A DNA stretch of 6,476 bases from Proteobacteria bacterium UBA6492. GTDB lineage: Bacteria > Pseudomonadota > Gammaproteobacteria > UBA6429 > Thiohalophilaceae. Position 1 is the first letter of the stretch, and every line of letters begins with the position of its first letter. This document shows positions 6,378 through 6,476 of the stretch, one piece after another. The notes under the pieces are model-generated. The model saw nothing but the letters and a program-made list of their open reading frames with translations, did no database searches and was not told the origin of the DNA. The translations under genes and the position numbers were made by a program. The stretch spans positions 1-6,476 of the forward strand of contig DJMK01000072.1 in assembly GCA_002436485.1 (NCBI GenBank). Reading direction: 5' to 3'.

Positions 6378-6391
6378 ACCCCGCCCGGGTT
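6377..6391 (-). terminator. Weak hairpin, possible terminator of a minus-strand gene entering from the right
   Basis: AACCC and GGGTT form a 5-bp stem around a 5-nt GC-rich loop. Read leftward it is followed by a T-rich but interrupted stretch (TGCTATTTTCC). It lies just after the stop codon of a possible partial reading frame and next to the candidate promoter of the following gene. It is far weaker than the hairpin at 4631-4660. Confidence 0.2.
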
Positions 6392-6403
6392 GATATGATT
6401 GAA

Positions 6404-6475
6404 TCAGGAACCCTGCCTCATCTCACCAACCTGTGCAGGGCCGGTCACTGAAATAGCTGCCAAAATTGATAATGA
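6404..6475 (-). CDS. Possible last 23 codons of a gene entering from the right edge
   Basis: One minus-strand frame is open from the right edge to a TGA at 6406-6404, ending ILAAISVTGPAQVGEMRQGS. The composition is protein-like, and the position, just before a weak hairpin and a candidate promoter, would suit a gene end. It is too short to assign a family, and an open stretch of this length often arises by chance. The segment also holds a 6-bp inverted pair (CCCTGC at 6411-6416 and GCAGGG at 6435-6440), which could instead mean non-coding structure. Confidence 0.2.
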   Translation of the reverse strand, partial: SLSILAAISVTGPAQVGEMRQGS

Positions 6476-6476
6476 T

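Noticed and set aside
6411..6440. A 6-bp inverted pair near the right edge, considered as part of a riboswitch or small RNA.
   Set aside because: The 18-nt loop and lack of further paired elements or known conserved riboswitch motifs give no support.
1..6476. A mobile element, CRISPR array, defence island or biosynthetic cluster.
   Set aside because: I found no transposase, integrase, direct-repeat array, att-like repeats or clustered biosynthetic genes, and composition looks even across the window.

Overview
The window looks like an ordinary chromosomal segment of a gammaproteobacterium. The composition is moderately AT-leaning. The gene set fits that group: a sodium/proline symporter close to enterobacterial PutP, a SlyD-type FKBP isomerase with a histidine tail, a long YihY/BrkB-family membrane protein, and a caffeoyl-CoA-type O-methyltransferase. 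I cannot name the genus. I see no insertion sequence, phage gene, CRISPR array, tRNA or rRNA, and no sign of recent transfer.

Layout from left to right. A minus-strand membrane protein (possibly YciC/UPF0259-like) is cut by the left edge at 1-347. Next, also on minus, come a two-helix membrane protein with a SHOCT-like C-terminus (440-1033) and, upstream of it, the YihY-family protein (1051-2421). These two are 17 bp apart and look co-transcribed. Upstream again on minus is putP (2492-3985). A divergent AT-rich spacer separates putP from plus-strand slyD (4135-4614). A symmetric hairpin at 4631-4660 ends slyD and probably also the opposing minus-strand unit. That unit is a 304-aa membrane-anchored protein with a low-complexity linker (5391-6305), followed by the O-methyltransferase (4691-5353). 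The right 171 bases hold a candidate promoter for this unit and perhaps the last codons of another minus-strand gene.

Five of the six complete genes are on the minus strand and four of those encode membrane proteins. Nothing shows that they form one pathway: PutP imports proline with sodium, SlyD is a cytosolic chaperone and metal-binding isomerase, and the methyltransferase acts on an unknown hydroxylated substrate. I did not find a defence system, a biosynthetic cluster or another clearly novel system. The items most worth a second look are the winged-helix (Rrf2-like) domain fused to the YihY protein, its small SHOCT-like partner, and the 304-aa protein that tethers a small beta-rich domain to the membrane through a long linker.
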